Below are positions 34,951-43,790 of a stretch of DNA of 64,000 nucleotides, one piece after another (position 1 is the stretch's first letter; each line of letters opens with the position of its first letter). The translations under genes and the position numbers were made by a program. The stretch comes from Mesorhizobium sp. (GTDB lineage Bacteria > Pseudomonadota > Alphaproteobacteria > Rhizobiales > Rhizobiaceae): assembly GCF_004962245.1 (NCBI RefSeq), contig NZ_SUHQ01000010.1:62001-126000 (forward strand). Reading direction: 5' to 3'. Below the pieces are notes generated by a model. That model searched no databases. It worked only from the letters and a program-made list of their open reading frames with translations, and was not told the origin of the DNA.

Positions 34951-35371
34951 CACAGCCTCCTCAGGCATGCTCCATGCGACCTACGTCAGGAGGTAGTGAG
35001 ACGCCTCCTTGGTGGGTACGCTTTTGGAGCGCATCCAGGGGCATGCGAAGGTCACCGCCCCATGTTGCGGTTAGTTGCCAGTCAACGCATATGTTTTCGA
35101 GAGGGAAGCAAAGTCGAGATTATAGGAATCTCATATAGATGCCGTGCAACATCCCGCAGGGCAGATCACGCGTCAGGGTTCGCGAAACGGTTCCAGACTC
35201 CGCAATCGACCAGGTCGACGACATCCTTCGCACAATGCTTCGGTCGGATGCCCGCGCATGAGGGTCGATGGGCTTTAGCCCCACCAATTCCGCCCCAGCG
35301 AGGCTTTAACCATGGCATCACCGGGCAACTGCCCTATATGTTTGGGGGTTCTTTTTGCAGGAATGAATGGA
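34951..35371. other. Intergenic region containing the likely kdp promoter
   Basis: About 420 bp between divergent genes. A leftward -10 box TATAAT lies at 35119-35124, with TTGCAC 19 nt before it, which would give a leader of about 160 nt ahead of kdpF. The -10 sits in an inverted repeat GAGAT...ATCTC (35116-35132). AGGAGG/CCTCCT (34988-35009) forms another short inverted repeat in the leader. A KdpE site is expected here but I cannot identify one with confidence. Nothing else is recognisable. Confidence 0.45.
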
Positions 35372-35677
35372 ATGTCGCGACTTCGCCTATCGACGATCTT
35401 CGTGTCGGCAATGCTGGCAACGGCGACTTTGCCGGGCGCAAGTCCGGCCGCCTCGGCGCAGGTTCTCAATCCTGCCAATCGCAATACCCTGGCCCAGCAA
35501 AACGAATTGCTGCTGCTGGAGAACAGGCTGCGGCGGCAGCAATTTCAGCAGCAGCAGCAGCAGTTCCGTGCCCAGGATCGCGAGATCGCGCCGCAGCAAC
35601 GGCCCGATGTGCCGCAGATGGAGCCTACTTGCCAGCTGCAGCGGTCGGGCAACGGCTTCGTCAGCACTTGCCGTTGA
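35372..35677 (+). CDS. Exported Gln-rich small protein
   Basis: 101 residues from the ATG at 35372. Residues 1-29 are a signal peptide ending ASPAASA. The mature part has an Asn/Gln/Leu-rich coiled segment (NTLAQQNELLLLENRLRRQQ) with a run of Gln, and ends QPTC-like with two cysteines (PTCQLQ and STCR) that may form a disulfide. No family function is known to me. It is a single gene before a Nudix hydrolase. Confidence 0.72.
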   Translation: MSRLRLSTIFVSAMLATATLPGASPAASAQVLNPANRNTLAQQNELLLLENRLRRQQFQQQQQQFRAQDREIAPQQRPDVPQMEPTCQLQRSGNGFVSTCR

Positions 35678-35809
35678 TGAGCCGGCGCTTTTCATTTATT
35701 TAGCCGACTTATGTACTTGAACGCCGCTGTGCTTGAAGTAGCATCAAAGGCGGTTTTGATTTCGCAGCGTGCCTTGTGCTTGGGCACTGCCCTGATTGGA
35801 TCATCGGGA

Positions 35810-36274
35810 ATGGCAGCCACCAAGAAGAAGGTCGTACGCAAGGCGAGGAAGGGTGAGCGGGTCCGTCAAGTCGCTGCGATTCCCTTTCGGCTAAGCGAGC
35901 GTGGCGAAGTCGAGGTGATGCTGGTCACCTCGGTATCGACAAGGCGCTTTATCGTGCCCAAGGGTTGGCCGATGAAAGGCAAGAGCGGGCGCAAGGCAGC
36001 CACCATCGAAGCGCAGGAGGAAGCCGGCGTCCTCGGCAAAACGCTGAAGGAGCCGGCCGGCACCTATTCCTACTGGAAGCGGCTGACCAACCGCTTCGTC
36101 CGCGTCGATGTCACCGTCTATCTGCTGGCGGTGACCGAGGAGCTGGCCAATTGGCAGGAGGCCAAAAGGCGGCAGCGGGCATGGCTGGCGCCGGAAGACG
36201 CGGCGATGCTTATCGACGAGCCCGATTTGTCGACGCTGCTGAAGAACTTGAAGGTTCCCCAGGCGCCCGCTTAA
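35810..36274 (+). CDS. Nudix hydrolase, diphosphoinositol-phosphate-hydrolase-like
   Basis: About 154 residues from ATG 35810 (MAATKKK); the frame extends to 35711 but the added part is not conserved-looking. The fold opens with RQVAAIPFRLSERGEVEVML, then VPKGWPMKGKSGRKAATIEA and QEEAGVLG. The Nudix box is altered: the usual Arg of REUxEE is Ile (IEAQEEAG), while the metal-binding Glu residues remain. The wording PKGWPMKGK is typical of the rhizobial branch related to DIPP/ApaH-type Nudix enzymes. Substrate is unknown. Confidence 0.85.
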   Translation: MAATKKKVVRKARKGERVRQVAAIPFRLSERGEVEVMLVTSVSTRRFIVPKGWPMKGKSGRKAATIEAQEEAGVLGKTLKEPAGTYSYWKRLTNRFVRVDVTVYLLAVTEELANWQEAKRRQRAWLAPEDAAMLIDEPDLSTLLKNLKVPQAPA

Positions 36275-36292
36275 CCACGTCGAACCAAAGCC

Positions 36293-37162
36293 TCATTTGG
36301 AGCCGTCATCCCCCTCGGGAAAAGGCCGCACCGGCGTGCCGGTATAGGCCCAAAGCCACTCGCGCGGCAGTGGCCCCTTGTTGCGGTCGGTCGCCTGCGA
36401 CTGTTCCCACGCATGCGCCAATATGCCGACCGAGCGCGAGAGCACGAAAAGACCGCGCGTCAGCGGCGGCGGAAAGCCGAGTTCGCCATAGATGACGGCG
36501 GTGGCGCCGTCGATGTTGAGCGGGATTTTCTTGCCCTTGCGCCGCGCGACCTCGGCCTCGATAGCCTCGGCGATGTCGGCGAAACGTCCGCTGACGACGC
36601 CGCGCGCGGCAAAATCGCGGGTCAGCTCGATGAGGCGCGGCGCTCGTGGGTCGACTGGATGGAAGCGATGGCCGAGCCCCGGCACATAGGGTCCTTCCTC
36701 GGCGAAGAAACGATCGAGCCGCACCGTGACGGCATCGGCAAGCGTCGACCCTGTATCCAAAGCCGCGGCGATGTCGCCGTAGAAGGCAAGCGCCTGCTCG
36801 CCGGCGCCACCATGCACGTCGCCAAGCACATTGATGGCCGAGGCCATGGCACTGTTGATGCCGACGCCGCAGGTGGCCGCCATGCGAGCAATTGCGATCG
36901 ACGGCGCCTGCGGCCCATGGTCGACGGCTGCACCCAGGGCGATGCCGAGCAGCGCCGCCTGTTCCTCACCAGGCAGTTCGCCGCGCAGCATCAGCCAGAT
37001 CATCGCCGGAAAGCTGACGCGGCCGATCAGATCCTGGATCTCGTAGCCGCGCAGCCGGATCACGCCAGGGCGCATTTCGATGATGCCCGTCTGCCACCAT
37101 TCCTCCCCGCGCTCGCGCCCGGTCTTTTTCCCAGCGTTGCTCATGTTCCCAGCGCCGCTCAT
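36293..37162 (-). CDS. Short citrate-synthase-family protein, probable citryl-CoA lyase
   Basis: 289 residues, far shorter than true citrate synthase (about 430). The catalytic triad positions are kept: His in GDVHGGAGEQ (near 118), His in GLGHRFHPVDPRAP (near 164) and Asp in LNIDGATAVIYGELGFPP (near 217). The N-terminal half of citrate synthase is missing. Such short forms are annotated as citryl-CoA lyases, which split a citryl-CoA-type thioester into acetyl-CoA and an oxoacid. Its start overlaps the CoA transferase stop by 4 nt, and a tricarboxylate transporter precedes both. The exact substrate is inferred. Confidence 0.85.
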   Translation of the reverse strand: MSGAGNMSNAGKKTGRERGEEWWQTGIIEMRPGVIRLRGYEIQDLIGRVSFPAMIWLMLRGELPGEEQAALLGIALGAAVDHGPQAPSIAIARMAATCGVGINSAMASAINVLGDVHGGAGEQALAFYGDIAAALDTGSTLADAVTVRLDRFFAEEGPYVPGLGHRFHPVDPRAPRLIELTRDFAARGVVSGRFADIAEAIEAEVARRKGKKIPLNIDGATAVIYGELGFPPPLTRGLFVLSRSVGILAHAWEQSQATDRNKGPLPREWLWAYTGTPVRPFPEGDDGSK

Positions 37163-38343
37163 GCCTTCACTCTCGTTTTTGCCCGGGGCGGCAAGCCGGC
37201 AAACACCTCGTCCATATGCTCGCCCAGCGTCGGTGGCGGCTTGGTCGGCAAGGGTGCCGCGCCATCGACCATGAACCCGCCGCGCACGACGGTCAGGGGC
37301 CGGTCCATCTTCGACACGCCGTCGAAACGTGTGGTCATGTCGCGCCCGATCACTTGCTGCTCGGCCAGCACCTGCGGAATCGTCAGCACCCTGCCCGCCG
37401 GCACGCCTGCGCGATTGAGCGTCTCCTCCCAGGCCGCGGCCGAGCGGCTCGCCAAGGCGTCCTCGATCAATTCCTTCAAGGCGATGCGGTTGCGCTTGCG
37501 CGTCTCGCGCTCGGCAAAGCGCGGATCCGATGCCAGATCCGGCAGCCCGACCAGCCGGCAGAGCGTGACGAACTGCTCCTGCTTGTTTGCGGCGATGTTG
37601 AGCAGGCCGTCGCCGGTGCGAAACGTGCCGGAAGGTGCCGCCGTCATATTCTCGTTGCCCATCGGCCGCGGTTCGACATCAGCCGTCAGATAGTTGGAGA
37701 CCGGCCAGCCCAGCGCGGAGAGCGTGCATTCGAGCATCGACACGTCGAGGAAGGCGCCCTCGCCTGTCGTCTTCTGCCTCACAAGTGCAGCAGTGATGGC
37801 GAACGCTCCGACCAACCCGCCCAACGTATCGGCGACGGGATAGCCGACGCGCAGCGGCGCGGTCTCCGGCGTGCCGGTGATGCTCATGATGCCGGAGAGT
37901 CCCTGGATGATCTGGTCATAGGCAGGATTGTCGCGCATCGGCCCCGTCTGGCCGAAGCCCGAAATCGCGCAATAGACAAGGCTGGGGCGGACCTCTTTCA
38001 GCCTTGCATAGCCGAGCCCCAGCCGGTCCATCACGCCGGGGCGGAAATTCTCGACCAGCGCGTCGGCGGAGGCGACCAGATCGAGGAAGCGTTCGCGATC
38101 GGCCTCTTTCTTGAGATCGAGCACCACCGATCGTTTGCCGGCGTTCTGCGCCAGGAACGAAGCGCCCATGCCGGTGCTGTTGAGTTCCGGCGAGCCGCCG
38201 AGCTGGCGCGCAAGATCGCCGCCCTGCGGCGCCTCGACCTTGATCACATCGGCCCCGAGCAGCGCCAGCTGATAGGCGCAATAAGGGCCAGCCAGAACGT
38301 TGGTCAGGTCGAGGACGCGGATGCCGGACAACAGATCGGTCAT
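37159..38343 (-). CDS. CaiB/BaiF family (class III) CoA transferase
   Basis: 394 residues. Class III features: LSGIRVLDLTNVLAGPYCAY at the start, DVIKVEAPQGGD, ENFRPGVMDRLGLG, and the catalytic Asp region AYDQIIQGLSGIMSITG. It would move CoA from a donor such as succinyl- or acetyl-CoA to a carboxylic acid. Located between a TctA transporter gene and a citryl-CoA-lyase-like gene, it probably activates the acid taken up by the transporter so that the lyase can cleave it. That pathway is inferred from gene order. Confidence 0.92.
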   Translation of the reverse strand: MTDLLSGIRVLDLTNVLAGPYCAYQLALLGADVIKVEAPQGGDLARQLGGSPELNSTGMGASFLAQNAGKRSVVLDLKKEADRERFLDLVASADALVENFRPGVMDRLGLGYARLKEVRPSLVYCAISGFGQTGPMRDNPAYDQIIQGLSGIMSITGTPETAPLRVGYPVADTLGGLVGAFAITAALVRQKTTGEGAFLDVSMLECTLSALGWPVSNYLTADVEPRPMGNENMTAAPSGTFRTGDGLLNIAANKQEQFVTLCRLVGLPDLASDPRFAERETRKRNRIALKELIEDALASRSAAAWEETLNRAGVPAGRVLTIPQVLAEQQVIGRDMTTRFDGVSKMDRPLTVVRGGFMVDGAAPLPTKPPPTLGEHMDEVFAGLPPRAKTRVKA

Positions 38344-38358
38344 GATGTCACAAAGAGC

Positions 38359-39882
38359 TCAGGCATCGCCCGGAACATGCTCCGGTCCGCGCCTGCGCCT
38401 GCGTTCGACGTATGCCCAAATATGCGGTCCGACCAGCCCGATGAACGCCAGCGTCAGCAGCGTCAGCGACAGCGGATGCTTGTAGAACACCGACCAGTCG
38501 CCGTTCGAGATGGTCATCGCCCGGCGGAACTGCGCTTCGGCGAGCGGCCAAAGGATCATGCCGATGATGACCGGCGCCGTCGGAAAATCGAAGCGCCGCA
38601 TCAGGAAGCCGGCCCCGCCAAGCAGGTAAAGGATGACGAGGTCGGTCGGCGACTGCGAAATGCCGTAGGTGCCGACCGTGGCGAACACCAGGATGCCAGC
38701 ATAGAGCTGCGGCGCCGGGATTTTCAGCAGCCGCACCCACAACCCGATCAGCGGCAGGTTGAGGATGACGAGGATGATATTGGCGATGAACAGGCTGGCG
38801 ATCAGCCCCCAGACCAGATTGGCCTGCGTCATGAACAGCATCGGCCCGGGGTTGATGCCATAGCTCTGGAAAGCTGACAGCATGATCGCGGCCGTCGCCG
38901 AGGTCGGCAGGCCGAGCGTCAGCATCGGCACCAGAACACCGGCGGCCGATGCGTTGTTGGCGGCTTCCGGGCCGGCAACGCCTTCGATGGCGCCGACCGT
39001 GCCGAACTCCTCCTTGTGGTTGGAGAGCTTCTTCTCGATCGCATAGGATAGAAAGGTCGGGATCTCGGCGCCGCCGGCCGGCAGGGCACCGATCGGGAAG
39101 CCGAGCAGGGCGCCGCGCAGCCAAGCCTTCCACGAGCGTGCCCATTCGGCCGCTGTCATGTAGAGCGATCCCCTCAGCGGCACGATCTCGTCCTTGCCGG
39201 CATAGCGGCGCGAGGCCATGTAGAGCGTCTCGCCGACCGCAAAGAGGCCGACGGCGACGACGATCACGTCGACGCCGTCGAGCAATTGGCTCATGCCGAA
39301 GGTGAAGCGCGGCTGGCCGGTCTGCAGGTCGACGCCGATCATGCCGATGACGAAGCCAACGAACAGGCTGGTCAGTCCGCGCACCGACGATGAGCCGAGC
39401 ACCGCCGAAACCGTGATGAAGGCCAGCACCATCAGCGAAAAATATTCGGCCGGACCGAAAGACAGCGCAAATTTGACCACGACCGGCGCCAGGAACGCGA
39501 CCCCCAGCGTGCCGAGCGTGCCGGCGACGAAGGAGCCGATCGCCGAGGTGGCAAGTGCAGCGCCGCCGCGGCCGGAACGAGCCATCCTGTTGCCTTCTAG
39601 CGCAGTGACGATGGTCGCGCTTTCACCCGGCGTGTTGAGCAGGATCGATGTCGTCGAGCCGCCATACATGGCGCCGTAATAGATGCCGGCAAACAGGATG
39701 AAGGACGCTTCCGGCGCCACCTGATAGGTGATCGGCAAAAGCAGGGCGATCGTCAGCGCCGGTCCGAGACCGGGCAGCACGCCGATCGCCGTCCCCAGCG
39801 TCGTGCCGATCAGGCACCACATGAGATTGACCGGCGTGAAAGCGACCGAAAATCCGTGCGCGAGATGGCCAAGCGTTTCCAT
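38359..39882 (-). CDS. tctA: TctA, large membrane subunit of a tripartite tricarboxylate transporter
   Basis: 507 residues and about twelve membrane segments. The family signature [20 protein letters not shown] occurs near residue 34 and is mirrored by [20 protein letters not shown] in the second half. Other conserved stretches are [19 protein letters not shown] and [19 protein letters not shown]. It forms the channel of a TctABC system together with TctB (4 nt upstream) and a periplasmic TctC. Confidence 0.94.
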   Translation of the reverse strand: METLGHLAHGFSVAFTPVNLMWCLIGTTLGTAIGVLPGLGPALTIALLLPITYQVAPEASFILFAGIYYGAMYGGSTTSILLNTPGESATIVTALEGNRMARSGRGGAALATSAIGSFVAGTLGTLGVAFLAPVVVKFALSFGPAEYFSLMVLAFITVSAVLGSSSVRGLTSLFVGFVIGMIGVDLQTGQPRFTFGMSQLLDGVDVIVVAVGLFAVGETLYMASRRYAGKDEIVPLRGSLYMTAAEWARSWKAWLRGALLGFPIGALPAGGAEIPTFLSYAIEKKLSNHKEEFGTVGAIEGVAGPEAANNASAAGVLVPMLTLGLPTSATAAIMLSAFQSYGINPGPMLFMTQANLVWGLIASLFIANIILVILNLPLIGLWVRLLKIPAPQLYAGILVFATVGTYGISQSPTDLVILYLLGGAGFLMRRFDFPTAPVIIGMILWPLAEAQFRRAMTISNGDWSVFYKHPLSLTLLTLAFIGLVGPHIWAYVERRRRRGPEHVPGDA

Positions 39883-39886
39883 GGCA

Positions 39887-40423
39887 TCAGGCCCTCAACA
39901 TACGGATGATCGAATCGAGGACCGTGTTCAGCTGGTTCTCGATGAAGCCGGCGCCGATATTGACGCCGAGCGCCCTGGCGAAGCCGAAATAGGCGGCAAG
40001 CGCCAGGATCAGGCCGAGCAGCACGTCACGTAGCGGATGTCTGCTGCCGAACCCGTGACAGATGAGAACGAACATGATCACCGAAGCCGCGGTGAAGCCT
40101 AGCGGTTGGATCAGCACAAGGTTCGCGACCAGTCCAACGGCGACGATGCCCATTGCCTTCCAGTCGGTCGGCGTTTCCTTTTCTTCCTCCGGTTGCCAGC
40201 CACCCCGCAAGGCGGCGACGATCAGCAGGAGGGAGAGGATCGTCATGCCGAACATGGTGATGTAGGGGAAGACCGTCGGCCCGACCTTGGAGTAGAGCGG
40301 CGACACCGGAATCGCCAGCGTCTGCCAGGCTACGGCGCCGGCGCAGGCGAGAAGCCCGATACCGATCAGCAATTCGGGCACGGCAAGGCGCGGCCGCGCC
40401 GCCTGCTGATCGCTGGTGCTCAT
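39887..40423 (-). CDS. tctB: TctB, small membrane subunit of a tripartite tricarboxylate transporter
   Basis: 178 residues with four membrane segments ([78 protein letters not shown]). The [14 protein letters not shown] loop is typical of TctB. It lies between tctC and tctA, separated from tctC by a strong hairpin. Confidence 0.9.
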   Translation of the reverse strand: MSTSDQQAARPRLAVPELLIGIGLLACAGAVAWQTLAIPVSPLYSKVGPTVFPYITMFGMTILSLLLIVAALRGGWQPEEEKETPTDWKAMGIVAVGLVANLVLIQPLGFTAASVIMFVLICHGFGSRHPLRDVLLGLILALAAYFGFARALGVNIGAGFIENQLNTVLDSIIRMLRA

Positions 40424-40515
40424 GATCGTCCTCCCTGGATAGCCGGTCTCCCACAGCCGACCTCACCGCAGTTTCACTCGCTCTGGATCGTATGTCCATG
40501 CGGCTGGCGAACATC

Positions 40516-40544
40516 GGAAAAGGGCGGCGCAGGCCGCCCTTTCC
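40516..40544 (-). terminator. Intercistronic hairpin between tctC and tctB
   Basis: AAAGGGCGGC (40519-40528) and GCCGCCCTTT (40533-40542) form a 10-bp stem with loop GCAG, extended by a further GG/CC pair. Read leftwards the stem ends in CTTTTCC. Hairpins of this kind after binding-protein genes usually lower expression of the downstream membrane genes relative to the binding protein. Confidence 0.75.
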
Positions 40545-40551
40545 AACAACA

Positions 40552-41529
40552 TCAGGCAAGGCCGAGATCCTTGAGGATGGCCTCGATCCGGGTCGTGTCT
40601 TCGGCGAGGAATTTCGCGTAGTCGTCGCCGGTGAGCAGGATTTGCGTCCAGTTGCGGTTCTTGCATTCGGTGGCCCAGGCATCGCTTTTGGCCATAGTCT
40701 CGACCAGCGTGATCATCGCCGCCTTGTCGGCGTCGGAAACGCCCGGCGGTGCGAAGACGCCGCGCCAGTTGAACAGCTCGACATCGATACCGACTTCCTT
40801 CAGCGTCGGTGCGTCGATGCCTTCCTGGCGCTTGTCCGCGGAAATGGCGAGCAGCCGAAGCGCACCTGCCTTGACCTGTTCGGAGAACTCGCCAAAGCCG
40901 GAGATGCCGGCCGCGACCTGGTTGCCGAGAAGCGCCGACAACGCCTCGCCGCCGCCGGCGAACGGCACGTAGGAGAGGTTGGCTGCCGGAACACCCGCCG
41001 TCTTCGCGATAAGGCCGAACAATATGTGGTCTGAACCGCCGGCCGAACCGCCAGCCACCGGAACCTTGGTCGGGTCAGCCTTGAGGGCGGCGACGAAATC
41101 GGCAGCAGTCTTGAACGGTGAGGCAGCCGGCACCACAAGCGCCTCGAACTCGCCGGTGAGGCGGGCAATCGGCGTGACTTCGGTGAGATTATTGGCCGAT
41201 TTGTTGGCGATGATGGCGCCAACCATGACCATGCCGGCAACCATCAGCGAATTACCCTTGCCGTTCCACTGGCTGATGAACTGCGGCAGGCCGACCGTGC
41301 CGCCGGCGCCACCGACATTGGTGATCTGCGAACCGGAGATCAACTTCTCACTGCGCAGCACCTGGTCCATCGTGCGCGCCGTCTGGTCCCAGCCGCCGCC
41401 GGGCGCTGCCGGCACGAAGATCTGGATCTGCGGTGCATCCTGCGCGAAAGCGGGCGAGAGATGCAACGCCGCGAAACCGGCGGCGCCGGCAGCGGCCGTG
41501 CTCATTAAAAATCTGCGTCTGTTCAGCAT
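40552..41529 (-). CDS. tctC: TctC-type periplasmic substrate-binding protein
   Basis: 325 residues from the ATG at 41529 (MLNRRRFLMSTAAAG). The N terminus has a twin-arginine-like NRRRFLM and a hydrophobic stretch cut after PAFA. Mature motifs IFVPAAPGGGWDQTARTMDQ and VGGAGGTVGLPQFIS are typical Bug/TctC carboxylate-binding loops, followed by AGGSAGGSDHILFGLIAKTA. It delivers a di- or tricarboxylate to TctAB. First gene of the leftward operon, divergent from the iclR-type gene. Confidence 0.93.
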   Translation of the reverse strand: MLNRRRFLMSTAAAGAAGFAALHLSPAFAQDAPQIQIFVPAAPGGGWDQTARTMDQVLRSEKLISGSQITNVGGAGGTVGLPQFISQWNGKGNSLMVAGMVMVGAIIANKSANNLTEVTPIARLTGEFEALVVPAASPFKTAADFVAALKADPTKVPVAGGSAGGSDHILFGLIAKTAGVPAANLSYVPFAGGGEALSALLGNQVAAGISGFGEFSEQVKAGALRLLAISADKRQEGIDAPTLKEVGIDVELFNWRGVFAPPGVSDADKAAMITLVETMAKSDAWATECKNRNWTQILLTGDDYAKFLAEDTTRIEAILKDLGLA

Positions 41530-41637
41530 GGGATTCCTCCAATCACGACACCTCCTCTGGTGCCTGCCCAGCAACGTAGCCTGAATTCAGACCCGTCCGG
41601 CAAAAATTCATGCAGTCTTTGTCTCATTCTGTCAACA

Positions 41638-41668
41638 GGAACGCTATTCTACTGGACAGAACGGTTCC
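41638..41668. promoter_or_regulatory. Candidate IclR-type operator
   Basis: GGAAC (41638-41642) is repeated inverted as GTTCC (41664-41668), and inside it GAACGGTTC (41659-41667) is a perfect 9-bp palindrome. It lies in the 194-bp divergent region between tctC and the regulator gene. Only position and symmetry support it. Confidence 0.35.
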
Positions 41669-41723
41669 GTATGCGGCACAATTGTCTTGATGGCCCCTTC
41701 TGTCCAACTGGGAACGGAACGAC

Positions 41724-42515
41724 GTGGTCAAGCAGATGACCGTAACACACCCCAAGCCCGCCTCGGCCGACGGCGTTGCGGCGCTCGACCGCGCGATCGC
41801 CATACTCGATGCTTTCACCACCGCCGACCGGTCGCTCAGCCTCGCCGAAATCGCGGCGCGAACCGGCCTCTACAAGAGTACGATCCTGAGGTTGGCGAAC
41901 TCGTTGCTGCGCGGGCAGTTGCTGGAGCGTCTCGACGACGGCCGCTATCGCGTCGGCCCTGCCACCTTCCGGCTGGGCGCGCTATACCAGCGTTCGGTCG
42001 CGGCGGTCGACATCCTGTTGCCGATCATGCGCGATCTTGGCGACAGAAGCTGGGAAAGCGTCGCTTTCTATGTCCGTTCGGGTGACGTGCGAACCTGTCT
42101 CTACCGCGTCGAGTCCAAGCATCCGATCCGCTACACGATCCGGGAAGGCGACGTGCTGCCCTTGCTGGCCGGCTCCGGCGGCCGCGTGCTTGCGGCGTTT
42201 TCAGGTCAGCAGGGCGAGCCCTACGAGACGATCCGCAAAACCTATCATTGTCTGTCGGTCGGCGATCGCGACCCCGAGACGGCGGGCGTCTCGGCACCGG
42301 TGTTCGGACCGGGACGCACCTTGCTCGGCGCATTGACGTTGTCCGGCCCGAGCACGCGCGTCAACGCGGCCCTTCTTAAGCGCATGAAAAATCCGCTGAT
42401 CGAGGCCGCCGCCCGCGCCACCCGCGCTTTCGGCGAAGACGCCTCGATGCTCGAACAGGCGGCCCGCCAAGCCGGTGCCGAAGCGGAAAGCGTAGAAAGC
42501 CTCGGTTCGGCCTGA
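41724..42515 (+). CDS. IclR-family transcriptional regulator
   Basis: 263 residues. The winged helix is at residues 20-75 (ALDRAIAILDAFTTADRSLS, LAEIAARTGLYKSTILRLAN, YRVGPATFRLG). The effector domain has CLYRVESKHPIRYTIREGDV and LLAGSGGRVLAAFSG. The GTG at 41724 is listed; the ATG at 41736 is nearly as likely, since neither has a strong ribosome site. Divergence from tctC suggests it controls the transporter, CoA transferase and lyase genes in response to the imported acid. Confidence 0.91.
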   Translation: MVKQMTVTHPKPASADGVAALDRAIAILDAFTTADRSLSLAEIAARTGLYKSTILRLANSLLRGQLLERLDDGRYRVGPATFRLGALYQRSVAAVDILLPIMRDLGDRSWESVAFYVRSGDVRTCLYRVESKHPIRYTIREGDVLPLLAGSGGRVLAAFSGQQGEPYETIRKTYHCLSVGDRDPETAGVSAPVFGPGRTLLGALTLSGPSTRVNAALLKRMKNPLIEAAARATRAFGEDASMLEQAARQAGAEAESVESLGSA

Positions 42516-42545
42516 CCGGAAACCACAGGATGGCAGGCAGCACAC

Positions 42546-43085
42546 TCAAGGCTGCCGTTCCAGTAGGATCGTCGCATTGTCGTGATAGGTGGTCCACAAC
42601 ACTTCCCTATAGCCGCATTTTGCCGCGACGTTCAGCGAAGCGGTGTTTTCCGGATCGATGATGCAGACGGTCCTTGCGCGCTCGAATGCCTCGTCGCCCC
42701 AGGCGAGAACCCGTCCGACGACTTCGCTGGCGAACCCCTGGCCATGTGCGGTCGGTACGAGTGCCCAACCGGCTTCCGGAACGCCTTCGATCGACGGTAC
42801 CATGTCACGCTTCAGATCGTGAAAGCCGGCCTCGCCGATGAAGCGGCCGGATGCCTTGTCCTCGATCGCCCAGAAGCCGTAGCCCAGCAGCGACCACAGG
42901 CCGGCATGGCGCAGGAAGCGCATCCAGCTTTCCTCCCGCGTGCGCGGCTTGCCGCCGATGAAGCGGGTGACGGCCGGATCTGCCCACATGGCGACATAGG
43001 CGTCGAAATCATCCAGTCGGTGCGGCCGCAGCACGGCGCGCGGCGTTTCGATGACGGGAGCGGCGACCGCCTTTGGATTGTCCAT
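42546..43085 (-). CDS. GNAT-family N-acetyltransferase (RimJ/RimL type)
   Basis: 179 residues. RAVLRPHRLDDFDAYVAMWA begins the fold, GYGFWAIEDKASGRFIGEAG the middle strands, and VPTAHGQGFASEVVGRVLAW carries the acetyl-CoA loop (Q-x-x-G-x-A variant). NTASLNVAAKCGYRE near the end is typical of the RimJ/L-like branch. The target amine is unknown. The gene stands alone, convergent with the iclR-type gene. Confidence 0.9.
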   Translation of the reverse strand: MDNPKAVAAPVIETPRAVLRPHRLDDFDAYVAMWADPAVTRFIGGKPRTREESWMRFLRHAGLWSLLGYGFWAIEDKASGRFIGEAGFHDLKRDMVPSIEGVPEAGWALVPTAHGQGFASEVVGRVLAWGDEAFERARTVCIIDPENTASLNVAAKCGYREVLWTTYHDNATILLERQP

Positions 43086-43238
43086 GGATCATGCCTCGGT
43101 TGCGTTTGTGCCCGTACCCATGTCGCCCAAACAGGTGAACGTTCGGCATAACGACAGGTGAACGACAGAGATCCAAATCGCCTGCACCAAACAAGAGCCA
43201 AAGGCTGTGCAGATCATCTTCCAGTCCAATGTGAATCC

Positions 43239-43292
43239 CGCCCAGCGGTGCTACTTTCGCCCAGTGGCTGATTCAACTCGCCCAGTGGCTCA
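43239..43292. repeat. Three short direct repeats upstream of a membrane protein gene
   Basis: CGCCCAGCGG (43239), CGCCCAGTGGCT (43258) and CGCCCAGTGGCT (43279) recur at 19- and 21-bp spacing, the last two followed by GATTCAA and CATTCAG. They end about 43 bp before the start of the gene at 43335. The near-helical spacing suggests protein binding sites, but this is inferred. Confidence 0.5.
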
Positions 43293-43334
43293 TTCAGCGT
43301 GTCCGCTGTGCCGTCCGACGAAGGGAAAAGGGGC

Positions 43335-43790
43335 ATGGATACCACCGATCTCGTGCTTGCCGTCTTTCATCATCTGCTGGTGTTTTCACTGGCAGGCATC
43401 ATCGGCGCCGAATTTGTCCTGATCCGCGGCGATCTGCCCGCCGCGACGCTCCGGCGACTTGTCGGCATCGACCGCCATTACGGCATCATCGCCATTCTGA
43501 TCATCATCGTCGGCATCGGTCGCGTGATCTATGGCCTGAAGGGCTGGGAATTCTACGTCTACAATTGGATGTTCTGGGCAAAGATCGCGTCCTTCGCCAT
43601 CGTCGGCCTGCTGTCGATCATCCCGACTGTCCGCTTCGTGTCCTGGAACAGGCAGGCCACCGCCAGCCCCGGCTTCCAGGTGCCGGCGGCGGAACTCGCT
43701 TCCGTTCGAACCTATGTCCGCGCCGAAGCGTTCATCTTCCTGCTGATCCCGGTCTTCGCGGCGGCGATGGCGCGCGGCTACGGCTACTGA
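43335..43790 (+). CDS. DUF2214-family membrane protein
   Basis: 151 residues from ATG 43335 (AAGGGGC upstream). Four hydrophobic segments: LVLAVFHHLLVFSLAGIIGA, YGIIAILIIIVGIGRVIYG, WAKIASFAIVGLLSIIPTV and AFIFLLIPVFAAAMARG. The paired His at residues 12-13, the HYGII segment and the SWNRQ loop fit the DUF2214 family, which is of unknown function. It converges with nth, overlapping it by 7 bp at the 3' ends. Confidence 0.82.
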   Translation: MDTTDLVLAVFHHLLVFSLAGIIGAEFVLIRGDLPAATLRRLVGIDRHYGIIAILIIIVGIGRVIYGLKGWEFYVYNWMFWAKIASFAIVGLLSIIPTVRFVSWNRQATASPGFQVPAAELASVRTYVRAEAFIFLLIPVFAAAMARGYGY

